The notes: generated by a model from the sequence alone, not told the origin. Shown: positions 41,203 to 53,673, counted from the first letter of the stretch. The stretch is 64,000 nt of DNA from Pseudoduganella violacea (GCF_014191875.1 NZ_JACHXD010000004.1:124001-188000); one strand, 5' to 3'. Numbers and translations are program-made.

Positions 41203-42483
41203 ATGTATTCCCACGCTGTATCCGCAGGCTGGCGCGCCCTCGTTCTGGGTGCGCTCGCCCTGCCCGTTTCATCCGCCATGGCCGACCCGATTGCGGCCGT
41301 GGTTCCGGCTTCGCCGCCCCTTGCCGCGCTGACGCTGCAGACGGCGCTCAACCGCGCGCTGCAAGCCAATCCGGGGCTGAACGCTGCCCGCCATGAAGTG
41401 CTGGCCCAGGACGGCGCCGTGCTGCAGGCCGGCGCCCGCCCCAATCCCACCTTGTCGCTCGACCTGCAGGACCGCCGCCGCGAGACGCGCGAAACCACCT
41501 GGCAGCTTAGCCAGCCGCTGGAACTGGGCGGCAAGCGCGCCGCCCGCGTGGCGGCCGCCGAGCATGGCCGCGACTACGCCGCCGCTGGTTTCGATGCGCA
41601 GCGCACCGAGCTGCATGCCCAGGTGGTCGGCGCCTTCTATGATGTGCTGATCACCCAGGAGCGCCTGCGCCTGGCCCAGGATGCGCTGCAACTGGCCAAA
41701 CGCGCCAGCGACACCACGGCGCGCCGTGTGGCCGCCGGCAAGGTCTCGCCGGTGGAAGAGACGCGCGCCCGCGTCGCCGAATCCGGCGTGCGCCTGGAGC
41801 AGTCGCAGGCCGCGGCCGCGCTGGCGACGGCACGCCAGCGCCTGGCAGCGATCTGGGCCGCGCCGGCGCCGGACTTCGAGCAGGCCGAAGGCCGGCTCGA
41901 TCCCCTGCCTGAGATTCCGGATGCCGCCATGCTGGCCGCGCGCCGCAACGGCGCGCCCAATGTGCAGGTGGCGCGCCGCGCGTTGGAACAGCGCAAGGCC
42001 GAGTCGCAACTGGCCCTGGCCAACCGCGCGCCGGACGTGACGCTGAGCGTGGGCGTCAAGCGCGCCGAGGAAATGGGCCGCAACCAGGCCTTGCTCGGCT
42101 TCTCGGTGCCGCTGCCCCTGTTCGACCGCAATCGCGGGAATGTGCTGGAGTCGGCGCAGCGCGCCAACAAAGCCGAGGCGGAGCTGAACGCCGCCACGCT
42201 GCAGCTGGACAGCGAGCTGGCGCAAGCCGTGGCCGACCTGTCCACCGCGCGCGAAACCGTGGCCGCCCTGCGCAACGACATCCTGCCAGGCGCCATCAGC
42301 GCCTACGACGCCGCCACCAAGGGCTTCGAATACGGCAAGCTGGGCTTCATCGACGTGCTGGACGCGCAGCGCACCTTGCTGCAGGTGCGCGCCCAGCATC
42401 TGAACGCCCTCGCCGACGGCCACCGCGCCGCCGCCGCCATCGAACGCCTGCTCGGCCATGCCTCCTTCGGCGCCGAACATTGA
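41203..42483 (+). CDS. czcC: CzcC-type outer-membrane efflux channel
   Basis: 426 residues with signal peptide (cleaved near SSAMA). Two TolC-type repeats of long helices: TLQTALNRALQANPGLNAARHEVLAQDGAVLQAGARPNPTL, and EYGKLGFIDVLDAQRTLLQVRAQHLNALADGHRAAAAIERLLG at the end. It forms the outer-membrane exit of the tripartite heavy-metal efflux pump. The next gene begins 10 nt after the stop. Confidence 0.92.
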   Translation: MYSHAVSAGWRALVLGALALPVSSAMADPIAAVVPASPPLAALTLQTALNRALQANPGLNAARHEVLAQDGAVLQAGARPNPTLSLDLQDRRRETRETTWQLSQPLELGGKRAARVAAAEHGRDYAAAGFDAQRTELHAQVVGAFYDVLITQERLRLAQDALQLAKRASDTTARRVAAGKVSPVEETRARVAESGVRLEQSQAAAALATARQRLAAIWAAPAPDFEQAEGRLDPLPEIPDAAMLAARRNGAPNVQVARRALEQRKAESQLALANRAPDVTLSVGVKRAEEMGRNQALLGFSVPLPLFDRNRGNVLESAQRANKAEAELNAATLQLDSELAQAVADLSTARETVAALRNDILPGAISAYDAATKGFEYGKLGFIDVLDAQRTLLQVRAQHLNALADGHRAAAAIERLLGHASFGAEH

Positions 42484-42493
42484 AAGCATCATC

Positions 42494-43777
42494 ATGAAAA
42501 ATACTCTGACACGCAAACAAACCATCGCCATCGGCGCCATTGCCGGCATTGGCGCGCTGCTGGCGGCACTGATCCTGCTGCCGGGCGGCACGGGCAAAGC
42601 CATCGGCGAACCATCCCACACCGAAGCCGGACATAAGGACGACCACAAGGAAGGCGGCAAGGAAGACCACGGCCATGAACACGGCAAGGAGGCCGACGCC
42701 AAAGGCGCGGCCAAGGCCGGCGCGGAAAGCCAGGAACACGCCGAGCTGGTGGAATTCAGCGCCCAGCAGATCCAGTCCGCCGGCATCACGTTGGAGGCTG
42801 CTGGCCCGGCCCTGATCGGCAGCAGCGTTACCCTGCCCGGCGAAATCCGTTTCAACGGCGACCGCACCGCCCATGTGGTGCCGCGCGTCGCCGGCGTGGT
42901 GGAAAGCGTCAGCGCCGACCTGGGCCAGCATGTGAAGAAGGGCCAGGTGCTGGCCGTTGTCGCCAGCGCCGACCTGTCGGAACGCCGCAGCGAGCTGCTG
43001 TCGGCGCGCCAGCGCCTGAACCTGGCGCGCACCACGGCCGAACGCGAAAAGCAGCTGTGGCAGGATAAGGTCGCGCCCGAACTCGACTATCTGCAAGCCA
43101 AGCAAGCCATGAACGAGGCGGAGATCGCCGTGCGCAACGCCCAGCAGAAGCTGGACGCACTCGGCGCTGACGCCAGCGCCACCACTTCCTCGCGCCTGTC
43201 GGCCTACCAGATCCGCGCGCCATTCGACGGCATGGTGCTGGAAAAGCATATCTCGCAAGGCGAGGCGGTGAAGGAGGATGCGAACGTCTTCACCATCTCC
43301 GACCTTTCCACCGTGTGGGCCGAGGTGGCGGTGTCGCCGTCCGACCTCGATGCGCTGCGCGTCGGCCAGCAAGCCACGGTCAAAGCCACGGCGCTCAACG
43401 CCAGCGCGAGCGGCACGGTGATCCACGTCGGCTCCCTGCTGGGCGAGCAGACGCGCACCGCCATGGCCCGCCTGTCGCTGCGCAATCCCGACCTGGCCTG
43501 GCGTCCCGGCCTGTTCGTCAGCGTGGATGCCGCGTCCAAGGCATCGGATGCCGCCATCACCGTCGCCGCCGAAGCGGTGCAGACGGTGGAAGGCAAGGCT
43601 GCCGTCTTCGTCCGCACGCCGCAGGGCTTCCTGGCGCAGCCGGTGACGACCGGGCGCAGCGACGGCAAGCGCACGGAAATCCTCAGCGGCCTGAAAGCCG
43701 GCGCGCAATACGCCGCCGTCAACAGCTTCGTGGTCAAGGCCCAGCAGGGCAAGGCCGGCGCCGAGCATAGCCACTGA
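42494..43777 (+). CDS. czcB: CzcB-type membrane-fusion protein
   Basis: 427 residues from ATG 42494. N-terminal membrane anchor (about 10-30), then a His/Asp/Lys-rich stretch (42-64, HTEAGHKDDHKEGG, EDHGHEHGKE) that could bind metal in the periplasm. Lipoyl/hairpin region (about 105-240, VESVSADLGQHVKKGQVLAVVASADL, YQIRAPFDGMVLEKHISQGEAV) and a beta-barrel region after it. It links CzcA to CzcC. Confidence 0.92.
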   Translation: MKNTLTRKQTIAIGAIAGIGALLAALILLPGGTGKAIGEPSHTEAGHKDDHKEGGKEDHGHEHGKEADAKGAAKAGAESQEHAELVEFSAQQIQSAGITLEAAGPALIGSSVTLPGEIRFNGDRTAHVVPRVAGVVESVSADLGQHVKKGQVLAVVASADLSERRSELLSARQRLNLARTTAEREKQLWQDKVAPELDYLQAKQAMNEAEIAVRNAQQKLDALGADASATTSSRLSAYQIRAPFDGMVLEKHISQGEAVKEDANVFTISDLSTVWAEVAVSPSDLDALRVGQQATVKATALNASASGTVIHVGSLLGEQTRTAMARLSLRNPDLAWRPGLFVSVDAASKASDAAITVAAEAVQTVEGKAAVFVRTPQGFLAQPVTTGRSDGKRTEILSGLKAGAQYAAVNSFVVKAQQGKAGAEHSH

Positions 43778-43795
43778 TGCGAGGGGAAAAAGACC

Positions 43796-46700
43796 ATGTT
43801 TGAAAAACTTATCCGCTTCGCCATCGGCCAGCGCTGGCTGGTGATGCTGGCGGTGCTGGGCATGTCCATCCTGGGCATTTACAGCTATCAGCGCCTGCCG
43901 ATCGACGCCGTGCCGGACATCACCAATGTCCAGGTGCAGATCAACACCGCCGCTCCCGGCTACTCGCCGCTGGAAACCGAGCAGCGCATCTCGCAGCCGC
44001 TGGAGGCGGTGATGGCGGGCTTGCCGCGCCTGGAGCAGACGCGCTCCCTGTCGCGCTACGGCCTGTCGCAGATCACCGTCACCTTCCGCGACGGCACTGA
44101 CCTGTATTTCGCGCGCCAGCTGGTCAACGAACGCCTGCAGGAGGCGCGCGCGCGCCTGCCGGCCGGCGTGATCCCGGCCATGGGGCCGATCTCCACCGGC
44201 CTGGGCGAAATCTATCTGTGGACGGTGGAAGCCAAGGACGGCGCCAGGAAAGCCGACGGCACGCCCTACTCCCTGAGCGATCTGCGCGAAATCCAGGACT
44301 GGATCATCAAGCCGCAGCTGCGCAATGTGCCGGGCGTGACCGAGATCAACTCCATCGGCGGCCATGCCAAGGAATACCAGGTGGCGCCCGATCCGGGCAA
44401 GCTGGCCTCCTATGGCCTCAGCCTGCAGGATGTGGTGACGGCGCTGGAGCGCAATAACGGCAATACCGGCGCGGGCTATATCGAACGCCGTGGCGAGCAA
44501 TTGCTGGTGCGCGCGCCGGGTCAGGTCGCCACGCTGGACGATATCCGCGACATCGTGGTCGCCAATGTGCGTGGCGTGCCGATCCGCGTCCGTGATATCG
44601 GCGAAGCGCGCATCGGCCGCGAGCTGCGCACCGGCGCCGCCACCGCCAACGGCCACGAGTCGGTGCTCGGCACGGTCTTCATGCTAATCAGCCAGAACAG
44701 CCGCGCCGTATCGCAAGCCGTCGCCAAGCGCATGGACGAGATCGCGCGCACCCTGCCGCAGGGCGTCAGCGCCACCACCGTCTACGACCGCACGGTCCTG
44801 GTGGACAAAGCCATCGCCACCGTCAAGAAGAATCTGCTGGAAGGCGCGGTGCTGGTGATCGCGGTGCTCTTTATCTTCCTCGGCAATATCCGCGCCGCCG
44901 TGGTGACGGCGATGGTGATTCCGCTATCCATGCTGTTCACTTTCAGCGGCATGGTGGCTTACAAGGTCAGCGCCAACCTGCTCAGCCTCGGCGCGCTGGA
45001 CTTCGGCATCATTGTCGACGGCGCGGTGGTGATCGTGGAGAACTGCGTGCGCCGCCTGGCCCACGCCCAGGCGGCGCTGGGCCGCAAGCTGACGCGCGAG
45101 GAACGCTTCGAGGAAGTCTTTGCCGCCGCCCGCGAGGCGCGCCGTCCGCTGCTGTTCGGGCAGCTCATCATCATGATCGTGTATCTGCCGATGTTCGCCC
45201 TGTCCGGCGTGGAAGGCCGCATGTTCCATCCGATGGCGATCACCGTCGTCATCGCCCTGCTGGGCGCGATGATCCTCTCGATCACCTTCGTGCCGGCCGC
45301 CGTCGCCCTCTTCATCGGCGACAAGGTGGAAGAGAAGGAAAACCGCATCATGCTGGCGGCCCGCAGCTGGTATGCGCGCGCGCTCGATCTGGCCCTGGCC
45401 AACAAGCCGGTGGTGCTGGCCTTTGCCGCCGTGACGGTGCTGCTTTCCGGCCTGCTGGCCAGCCGCATGGGCAGCGAGTTCGTGCCAAGCCTGAACGAAG
45501 GCGATTTCAGCGTGCAGGCACTGCGCATTCCCGGCACCAGCCTGACGCAGTCGGTGGCCATGCAGATGCAGCTGGAGCGCGAGCTGAAACGCCAGTTCCC
45601 CGAGATCGAACGCATCTTCGCCCGCACCGGCACGGCGGAAATCGCCTCCGACCCGATGCCGCCGAATATCTCGGACGGCTACATCATGCTCAAGCCGCAG
45701 GACCAATGGCCCAAGCCGCGCAAGACGCGCGATGAATTGCTGGCGGCGATCCAGGCCGCGGCCGAGAAGCTGCCGGGCCAGAACTACGAGTTCTCCCAAC
45801 CTATCCAGCTACGCTTCAACGAGCTGATTTCCGGCGTGCGCAGCGATGTGGCGGTGAAGCTGTTCGGCGACGATATGGCGGTGCTGGACGCCCAGGCGGC
45901 GCGCATCGCCGCCGCGCTGCAGAAGGTGCGCGGCGCGGCCGAGGTCAAGGTCGAGCAGACCACCGGCCTGCCGATGCTGAATATCCGCGTCGACCGCGCC
46001 AAGGCGGCGCGCTACGGCCTGAACACGGGCGATATCCAGGACGCCATCGCCATCGCGCTGGGCGGCAAGGAAGCGGGCAATCTGTTCCAGGGCGACCGCC
46101 GCTTCGACATCGTGGTGCGCCTGGCCGACGAAGTGCGCAGCGATCCGGAAGCGCTGGCGCGCTTGCCGATTCCGCTGCCGTTGCAGAAAGGCGGCAACAT
46201 GGCAGGCAGCAGCGGCGGCAGTGGTAGCGGCAACAGCAACGGCAGCGCAGCCGATGAGCGCATCAGCCATATTCCGCTGAGCGAGGTAGCCACGCTGGAG
46301 GTGGCGCCCGGCCCGAACCAGGTCAGCCGCGAAGACGGCAAGCGCCGCATCGTGGTCAGCGCCAATGTGCGCGGCCGCGATATCGGCTCCTTCGTGGCCG
46401 AGGCGCAGCAAGCCATGCAGCGCGACGTCAGCCTGCCACCCGGCTACTGGACCAGCTGGGGCGGCCAGTTCGAGCAGCTGCAATCGGCCGCCCAGCGCCT
46501 GCAGATCGTGGTGCCGGCCGCGCTGGCCCTGGTGCTGGTGCTGCTGTTCGCCATGTTCGGCAGCATGAAGGATGGCTTGCTGGTATTTAGCGGCATCCCG
46601 TTTGCGCTGACCGGCGGCATCGCGGCCCTGGCCCTGCGCGGCATTCCGCTCTCGATTTCGGCGGCGGTGGGCTTTATCGCGCTGTCCGGCGTGGCGGTGC

Positions 46701-46987
46701 TGAATGGCCTGGTGCTGCTGTCCTTTATCCGTAGCCTGCGCGAGCAAGGTATGGGACTGGACCAGGCGATCCGCGAGGGCGCGCTGACGCGCTTGCGGCC
46801 GGTGCTGATGACGGCGCTGGTAGCCTCGCTGGGCTTCGTGCCGATGGCGCTGGCAACCGGCACCGGGGCCGAGGTGCAGCGTCCGCTGGCCACTGTGGTC
46901 ATTGGCGGCATCCTGTCCTCCACCGCCCTGACCCTGCTGGTCCTGCCCCTGCTCTACCGCCTGGCGCACCGCCGCGCGGCGGCATAA
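43796..46987 (+). CDS. czcA: CzcA-type RND heavy-metal efflux transporter
   Basis: 1063 residues. Proton-driven pump of the HME-RND group. TM4 carries DFGIIVDGAVVIVEN with Asp402, Asp408 and Glu415, the proton-relay residues and positions known from Cupriavidus CzcA, and the HME1 signature for Co/Zn/Cd. Two repeats of six membrane segments and two large periplasmic loops are present. Oddity: a Gly/Ser/Asn-rich insert near residues 800-820 in the second periplasmic part. No metal-sensing regulator gene lies within the window next to the operon. Confidence 0.95.
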   Translation: MFEKLIRFAIGQRWLVMLAVLGMSILGIYSYQRLPIDAVPDITNVQVQINTAAPGYSPLETEQRISQPLEAVMAGLPRLEQTRSLSRYGLSQITVTFRDGTDLYFARQLVNERLQEARARLPAGVIPAMGPISTGLGEIYLWTVEAKDGARKADGTPYSLSDLREIQDWIIKPQLRNVPGVTEINSIGGHAKEYQVAPDPGKLASYGLSLQDVVTALERNNGNTGAGYIERRGEQLLVRAPGQVATLDDIRDIVVANVRGVPIRVRDIGEARIGRELRTGAATANGHESVLGTVFMLISQNSRAVSQAVAKRMDEIARTLPQGVSATTVYDRTVLVDKAIATVKKNLLEGAVLVIAVLFIFLGNIRAAVVTAMVIPLSMLFTFSGMVAYKVSANLLSLGALDFGIIVDGAVVIVENCVRRLAHAQAALGRKLTREERFEEVFAAAREARRPLLFGQLIIMIVYLPMFALSGVEGRMFHPMAITVVIALLGAMILSITFVPAAVALFIGDKVEEKENRIMLAARSWYARALDLALANKPVVLAFAAVTVLLSGLLASRMGSEFVPSLNEGDFSVQALRIPGTSLTQSVAMQMQLERELKRQFPEIERIFARTGTAEIASDPMPPNISDGYIMLKPQDQWPKPRKTRDELLAAIQAAAEKLPGQNYEFSQPIQLRFNELISGVRSDVAVKLFGDDMAVLDAQAARIAAALQKVRGAAEVKVEQTTGLPMLNIRVDRAKAARYGLNTGDIQDAIAIALGGKEAGNLFQGDRRFDIVVRLADEVRSDPEALARLPIPLPLQKGGNMAGSSGGSGSGNSNGSAADERISHIPLSEVATLEVAPGPNQVSREDGKRRIVVSANVRGRDIGSFVAEAQQAMQRDVSLPPGYWTSWGGQFEQLQSAAQRLQIVVPAALALVLVLLFAMFGSMKDGLLVFSGIPFALTGGIAALALRGIPLSISAAVGFIALSGVAVLNGLVLLSFIRSLREQGMGLDQAIREGALTRLRPVLMTALVASLGFVPMALATGTGAEVQRPLATVVIGGILSSTALTLLVLPLLYRLAHRRAAA

Positions 46988-46990
46988 AAG

Positions 46991-47027
46991 AAAATGGCGG
47001 GAGGCTTCACCGCCTCCCGCCATTTTT
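46991..47027. terminator. Bidirectional terminator between czcA and the phosphoribosyltransferase gene
   Basis: Perfect 13-bp stem AATGGCGGGAGGC / GCCTCCCGCCATT with a 6-nt loop and A/T tracts on both sides. The flanking genes converge. Confidence 0.9.
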
Positions 47028-47050
47028 ATGGCTTGCGTTTGCCGCTACGC

Positions 47051-47596
47051 TCAGGCAGCGGTTTCGCCTTTCTTGATCCATGCGGCCAGCTGGTGCGGGC
47101 GCAGGCCGTCGTAGTCCTCGAACGGCTGGTGGATCCATGGGTTGTGCGGCAGTTCTTCCATCTGGTAGTCAGGCTTGAAGGTGGAGCAGCCCTTGGTCCA
47201 GATGACGGCCGAACGCACTTCGGTCACGCCTTCGAAGTTTTCCTTCAGATGCTTCATGACCTTGGTCAGGGTCACGCCGGAATCGGCCAGGTCGTCCACC
47301 AGCAAGATCTTGCCGGACAGCGGACCTTTGGTCATCGTCATGTACTTGGCGATATCCAGGTCGCCCTGCACCGTGCCGGCTTCGGCGCGGTAGGAGCTGG
47401 TCGACAGGATGGCCAATGGCACGTCGAAAATACGCGAGAAGACGTCGCCAGGACGCACGCCGCCGCGCGCCAGGCACAGCACCATGTCGAACTTCCAGCC
47501 CGACTCATGGACCTTGAGCGCCAGGCGCTCGATCAGGCGGTGATACTCATCCCACGACACCCACAGGTGCTTTTCGTTCGTTTGAGGGGTGTTCAT
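47051..47596 (-). CDS. Purine-type phosphoribosyltransferase
   Basis: 181 residues. Type I PRTase fold: WDEYHRLIERLALKV, CLARGGVRPGDVFSR, and the PRPP loop ILLVDDLADSGVTL. It lies 29 nt after purA on the same strand, so a role in purine salvage (xanthine/guanine/hypoxanthine) is likely. The substrate is not settled by sequence. Confidence 0.88.
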   Translation of the reverse strand: MNTPQTNEKHLWVSWDEYHRLIERLALKVHESGWKFDMVLCLARGGVRPGDVFSRIFDVPLAILSTSSYRAEAGTVQGDLDIAKYMTMTKGPLSGKILLVDDLADSGVTLTKVMKHLKENFEGVTEVRSAVIWTKGCSTFKPDYQMEELPHNPWIHQPFEDYDGLRPHQLAAWIKKGETAA

Positions 47597-47625
47597 GTAA
47601 ATACCTCTTGTTGTGCGAATTGCTT

Positions 47626-50104
<2,479 letters not shown>

Positions 50105-50215
50105 GGGAAAACCGGATAGGGATTGATTAAAAAAATAGATAAGGCGACGCGGCGCCGCAGCGCAATAAGCGGCGGGCCAAACCGCGTATTTTACGCGAAA
50201 TCATAAGCTAACAGG

Positions 50216-50256
50216 AAAAAACTTGGGGCCGCGCACCTTGCGGCGCGCGGCCCCAG
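50216..50256 (-). terminator. Terminator after hflC
   Basis: On the minus strand a 10-bp GC stem (GGGGCCGCGC / GCGCGGCCCC) with a 10-nt loop is followed by AAGTTTTTT. It separates the hfl genes from hisZ-purA. Confidence 0.85.
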
Positions 50257-50275
50257 CTTGTCTTTTCTTCAGCTT

Positions 50276-51172
50276 TTACTTCTTGGCAGGCGCGCCGCCA
50301 CCGGAGGCGCCGCTGTTCTTGAAGTACTTGAAGAAGTCCGAGTTCGGGTCGACCAGCATCACGTCGGCCTTGTTCTTGAACGAGGCGCGGTAGGCTTCCA
50401 GGCTGCGGTAGAACTTGTAGAACTCCGGATTGCGGCCGAAAGCGTCGGCGTAAATCTGCGATGCCTTGGCGTCGCCCTCACCCTTGATCTTCTCGGCTTC
50501 GCGGTAGGCTTCGGCCAGGATCACGGTGCGCTGCTTGTCGGCGTCGGCGCGGACCTTCTCCGATTCGGCGCCGCCGGTGGAACGCAGCTCATTGGCCACG
50601 CGCACGCGCTCGGCCTTCATGCGCTCGTACACGGAGTTGTTGATCTGCTCGACATAGTCGACGCGTTTCAGGCGCACGTCGATGATCTCGACGCCGATCT
50701 GCTTGGCCTCGGCGATCACCTTGGCGCGGATCGCTTCCATCACCTTGCCGCGCTGGCCGGAGATCACTTCGCGCACGGTGCGCTTGGTGATCTCGTCGTT
50801 CAGGGCCGCCTTGATGATCTGCGACATGCGGTCGCGCGCGCGGCTCTCGTCGCCGCTGAAGCTGACGAAGTAGAGACGCGGATCGTTGATGCGCCATTTG
50901 ACGAAGGCATCGACCAGGATATTCATCTTCTCGGCCGTGATGAAGCGGTCAGCGTCAGGCGAATCGATGGTCATGATGCGCTTGTCCAGATACAGCACAT
51001 TCTGGAATGGCGGCGGCAGCTTGAAGTGCAGGCCGGGCTGGTTGATCACCTGCTTGACCTCACCCAGAGCGAACACAATCGCGTATTTACGCTGGTCCAC
51101 CACGAACACGGTGGACGAGAGCAGCATCAGGGCCACGAAGCCCGCGATCAGGGTACTGACGATACGATTCAT
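50276..51172 (-). CDS. hflC: HflC, regulator of FtsH protease
   Basis: 298 residues. N-terminal membrane anchor (about 5-24), then an SPFH/band-7 domain (VVDQRKYAIVFALGEVKQVINQPGLHFKLPPPFQNV) and a coiled-coil region with VRADADKQRTVILAEAYREAEKIKGEGDA. With HflK it forms a large periplasmic cage around FtsH and modulates membrane protein turnover. Its start overlaps the hflK stop by 1 nt. The C-terminus ends GGGAPAKK. Confidence 0.95.
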   Translation of the reverse strand: MNRIVSTLIAGFVALMLLSSTVFVVDQRKYAIVFALGEVKQVINQPGLHFKLPPPFQNVLYLDKRIMTIDSPDADRFITAEKMNILVDAFVKWRINDPRLYFVSFSGDESRARDRMSQIIKAALNDEITKRTVREVISGQRGKVMEAIRAKVIAEAKQIGVEIIDVRLKRVDYVEQINNSVYERMKAERVRVANELRSTGGAESEKVRADADKQRTVILAEAYREAEKIKGEGDAKASQIYADAFGRNPEFYKFYRSLEAYRASFKNKADVMLVDPNSDFFKYFKNSGASGGGAPAKK

Positions 51173-52464
51173 TAACGGCCCTCCCGGTCACGGGACGATT
51201 CGCGCGAACGGCTGTCGCGGCGGTTCAGGTCCATCTGCGGCGGATTATCCGGCAGCAGGATGGCGGTCGGCGGCGGCGGCGTCGCATTGGCGCGCGCGGC
51301 GGCGTCGCTGGCGGCGACCTGGGAGATCAGCTTGTCCAGCGGCAGGTACAGCAGATTGCTGCCGGCCTTGGAGTCGACCATCACCTTGCTGGTGCTGGAG
51401 AAGATCTGCTGCATGGTGTCCAGATACATGCGGTCGCGCGTCACGGCCGGCGCCTTCTGGTACTCGACCAGCACCTGCTTGAAGCGGTCGGCGTTACCGG
51501 AAGCGTTTTCCGTCACTTGCGCGCGGTAAGCCTCGGCTTGCTGCAGCAGGCGGAAGGCCTCGCCGCGCGCCTTCGGCACGATGTCGTTGGCGTAAGCCTG
51601 GCCCTCGTTCTTCTGGCGCTCGCGGTCCTGGCTGGCTTTCACGGCGTCGTCGAAGGCGGCTTGCACCTGCTCCGGCGGCTGCACGCCCTGCATGGTCACA
51701 TTCGTCACCTGCACGCCGGAGGCGTAGCGGTCCAGAATCTGCTGCATCAGCTGCTGGGTTTCGAACGCGACCTTCTCGCGGCCCTCGTACAGCACGAAGT
51801 CCATCTTGCTCTTGCCGACGATTTCGCGGATTGAGGTCTCGGCCACCTGGCGCACCGTGTCTTCCGGGTCGCGGTTGTTGTACAGCCAGGCCACCGGGTC
51901 TTTCAGCTTGAACTGCACGGCGAACTGGATGTCGATGATGTTTTCGTCATCGGTCAACATCAGCGATTCGCGCGCCTGCTTGTTCTTCACATTGGAGCGG
52001 TAGCCCACTTCCACCGTGCGCACCTGGGATACGTTGACCGTTTCGTCAGCCTGGAAGGGATAAGGCCAGCGCCAGTTGAAACCGGCCGGCGTGGTGTGGC
52101 TGAATTTGCCGAAGGTCGTCACGACCCCGGTCTGCCCCTCCTGGACGATGAACGCGCCGCTGGCCAGCCAGACCAGGACGGCGATCGCGCCGACCGCGCC
52201 AAAGGTGGCGCCGGCGCCCTTCATCTCGCCGCCGCTGCCACCGCTGCCGCCGCCATTGCTGCCGTTGCCCCGGTTCTTCTGGCCGAACAGGCCATTCAGG
52301 CGCTGATTGAAATCGCGCCACAGCTGGTCCAGATCCGGCGGGCCTTCGTTACCGGGCTTTTTGCCTTCTTGGGCATGCTTGTTGCCGTCCTTATCGCCCG
52401 AACCCCAGCGAGGGTCGTTCAGCGACAGCTTCAAGCCTATTCTTTTTAGGAGGGGAAGAGGCAT
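51172..52464 (-). CDS. hflK: HflK, regulator of FtsH protease
   Basis: 430 residues. Gly/Asn-rich cytosolic N-terminus (NRGNGSNGGGSGGSGGEMKG), membrane segment about 88-108, band-7 domain (FIVQEGQTGVVTTFGKFSHTTPAGFNWRWPYPF) and coiled coil with PKARGEAFRLLQQAEAYRAQV. The start is uncertain: ATG 52464 lies just past the hflX stop; an in-frame TTG at 52434 would give LKLSLNDPRWG, closer to the usual beginning. Confidence 0.94.
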   Translation of the reverse strand: MPLPLLKRIGLKLSLNDPRWGSGDKDGNKHAQEGKKPGNEGPPDLDQLWRDFNQRLNGLFGQKNRGNGSNGGGSGGSGGEMKGAGATFGAVGAIAVLVWLASGAFIVQEGQTGVVTTFGKFSHTTPAGFNWRWPYPFQADETVNVSQVRTVEVGYRSNVKNKQARESLMLTDDENIIDIQFAVQFKLKDPVAWLYNNRDPEDTVRQVAETSIREIVGKSKMDFVLYEGREKVAFETQQLMQQILDRYASGVQVTNVTMQGVQPPEQVQAAFDDAVKASQDRERQKNEGQAYANDIVPKARGEAFRLLQQAEAYRAQVTENASGNADRFKQVLVEYQKAPAVTRDRMYLDTMQQIFSSTSKVMVDSKAGSNLLYLPLDKLISQVAASDAAARANATPPPPTAILLPDNPPQMDLNRRDSRSRESSRDREGR

Positions 52465-52467
52465 GTT

Positions 52468-53613
52468 TTAATGTGATCCGACATGGGTGAAGGTGGAAAT
52501 ACTGTCCGGCGCCGAATACTCCTCTTGGGCGCCGGCCCTGTCCTGTGCATCCCTGGCCGCTTCGGTGATCGCGCCGCGCAGCAGATCCAGGCCCTGGCCC
52601 GTGCGCGCGCTGGTGAAAACGCGGGAAATCTTATCATACTCATCACGCTCAACCGAAGGCTCCAGGCCGGCCGCGTCGATCTTGTTCCACACCAGGATCT
52701 GGGGGATGTGATCGGCGCCGATTTCCTTGAGCACCAGGTTGACCTGCTCGATCTGTTCCATGCGCACCGGGCTGGCGGCATCGACCACGTGCAGCAGCAG
52801 GTCGGCGTGGATGGTCTCCTCCAGCGTGGCGCGGAAAGCCGCCACCAGCTGGTGCGGCAATTCGCGCACGAAGCCCACCGTATCCGACACCACCACCGTG
52901 CCCACCTCCTCGCCCATATAGACGCGGCGCGAGGTCGTGTCCAGGGTGGCGAACAGCTGGTCGGCGACATATACGCCGGCCTTGGTCATGGCATTGAACA
53001 GGGTCGACTTGCCGGCATTGGTATAGCCGACCAGGGACACCGAGAAAGTATTGTTGCGGCCTCGCGCGCGGCGCTGGGTCTCGTGCTGCTTGCGCAGCTT
53101 GGCCAGACGGGCGCGCAGCGCTTTGACGCGCTCGCCGATCAGCCGGCGGTCGGTCTCGAGCTGGGTTTCGCCCGGACCGCGCAGGCCGATACCGCCCTTC
53201 TGCCGTTCCAAGTGGGTCCAGCCGCGGATCAGGCGCGTGGCCAAATGCTGCAGCTGGGCCAATTCGACCTGCAGCTTGCCCTCGTGGCTCTGCGCGCGCT
53301 GCGCGAAGATATCGAGAATCAGGCTGGTGCGGTCCAGCACGCGCACATTCAAGCGCTTTTCCAGATTACGCTGCTGGGCCGGCGACAGGGCGTGGTTGAA
53401 GATGACGATTTCCAGCTTCTGATCCTGCACGGCATGGCCGATTTCGTCGGCCTTGCCGCTGCCGACGAAATACGCCGCGTCCGGGCTGGAGCGCTTGCCC
53501 GTCACGGTGGCGACAGGGTTCGCGCCCGCCGAACGGGCGAGCAACATCAATTCCTCGATACTGGCGGCGAAATCGCCCTGACCGAAATCGACTCCGACTA
53601 GTGCTGCGCGCAT
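52468..53613 (-). CDS. hflX: GTPase HflX
   Basis: 381 residues from ATG 53613 (an in-frame TTG at 53628 is less likely). N-terminal HflX domain (GSGKADEIGHAVQD, IIFNHALSPAQQRNLEKRLNVRVLDRTSLILDIFAQRA), Gly-rich linker GGIGLRGPGETQLETDRR, then GTPase motifs G1 GYTNAGKSTL, G3 DTVGF, G4 NKID. It binds ribosomes and splits stalled 70S particles under stress. The order hfq-hflX-hflK-hflC is conserved in proteobacteria. Confidence 0.95.
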   Translation of the reverse strand: MRAALVGVDFGQGDFAASIEELMLLARSAGANPVATVTGKRSSPDAAYFVGSGKADEIGHAVQDQKLEIVIFNHALSPAQQRNLEKRLNVRVLDRTSLILDIFAQRAQSHEGKLQVELAQLQHLATRLIRGWTHLERQKGGIGLRGPGETQLETDRRLIGERVKALRARLAKLRKQHETQRRARGRNNTFSVSLVGYTNAGKSTLFNAMTKAGVYVADQLFATLDTTSRRVYMGEEVGTVVVSDTVGFVRELPHQLVAAFRATLEETIHADLLLHVVDAASPVRMEQIEQVNLVLKEIGADHIPQILVWNKIDAAGLEPSVERDEYDKISRVFTSARTGQGLDLLRGAITEAARDAQDRAGAQEEYSAPDSISTFTHVGSH

Positions 53614-53673
53614 ACGACGGTCAGGCAAAAGAAGTTAAAAGGCGAAGCTGCGTTGCCATTAAAGTCAACGCGC

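Noticed and set aside
42347..44656. A 769-codon minus-strand frame across czcB and czcA
   Set aside because: It spans two real genes on the other strand and has no domain of its own; it is a composition artefact.
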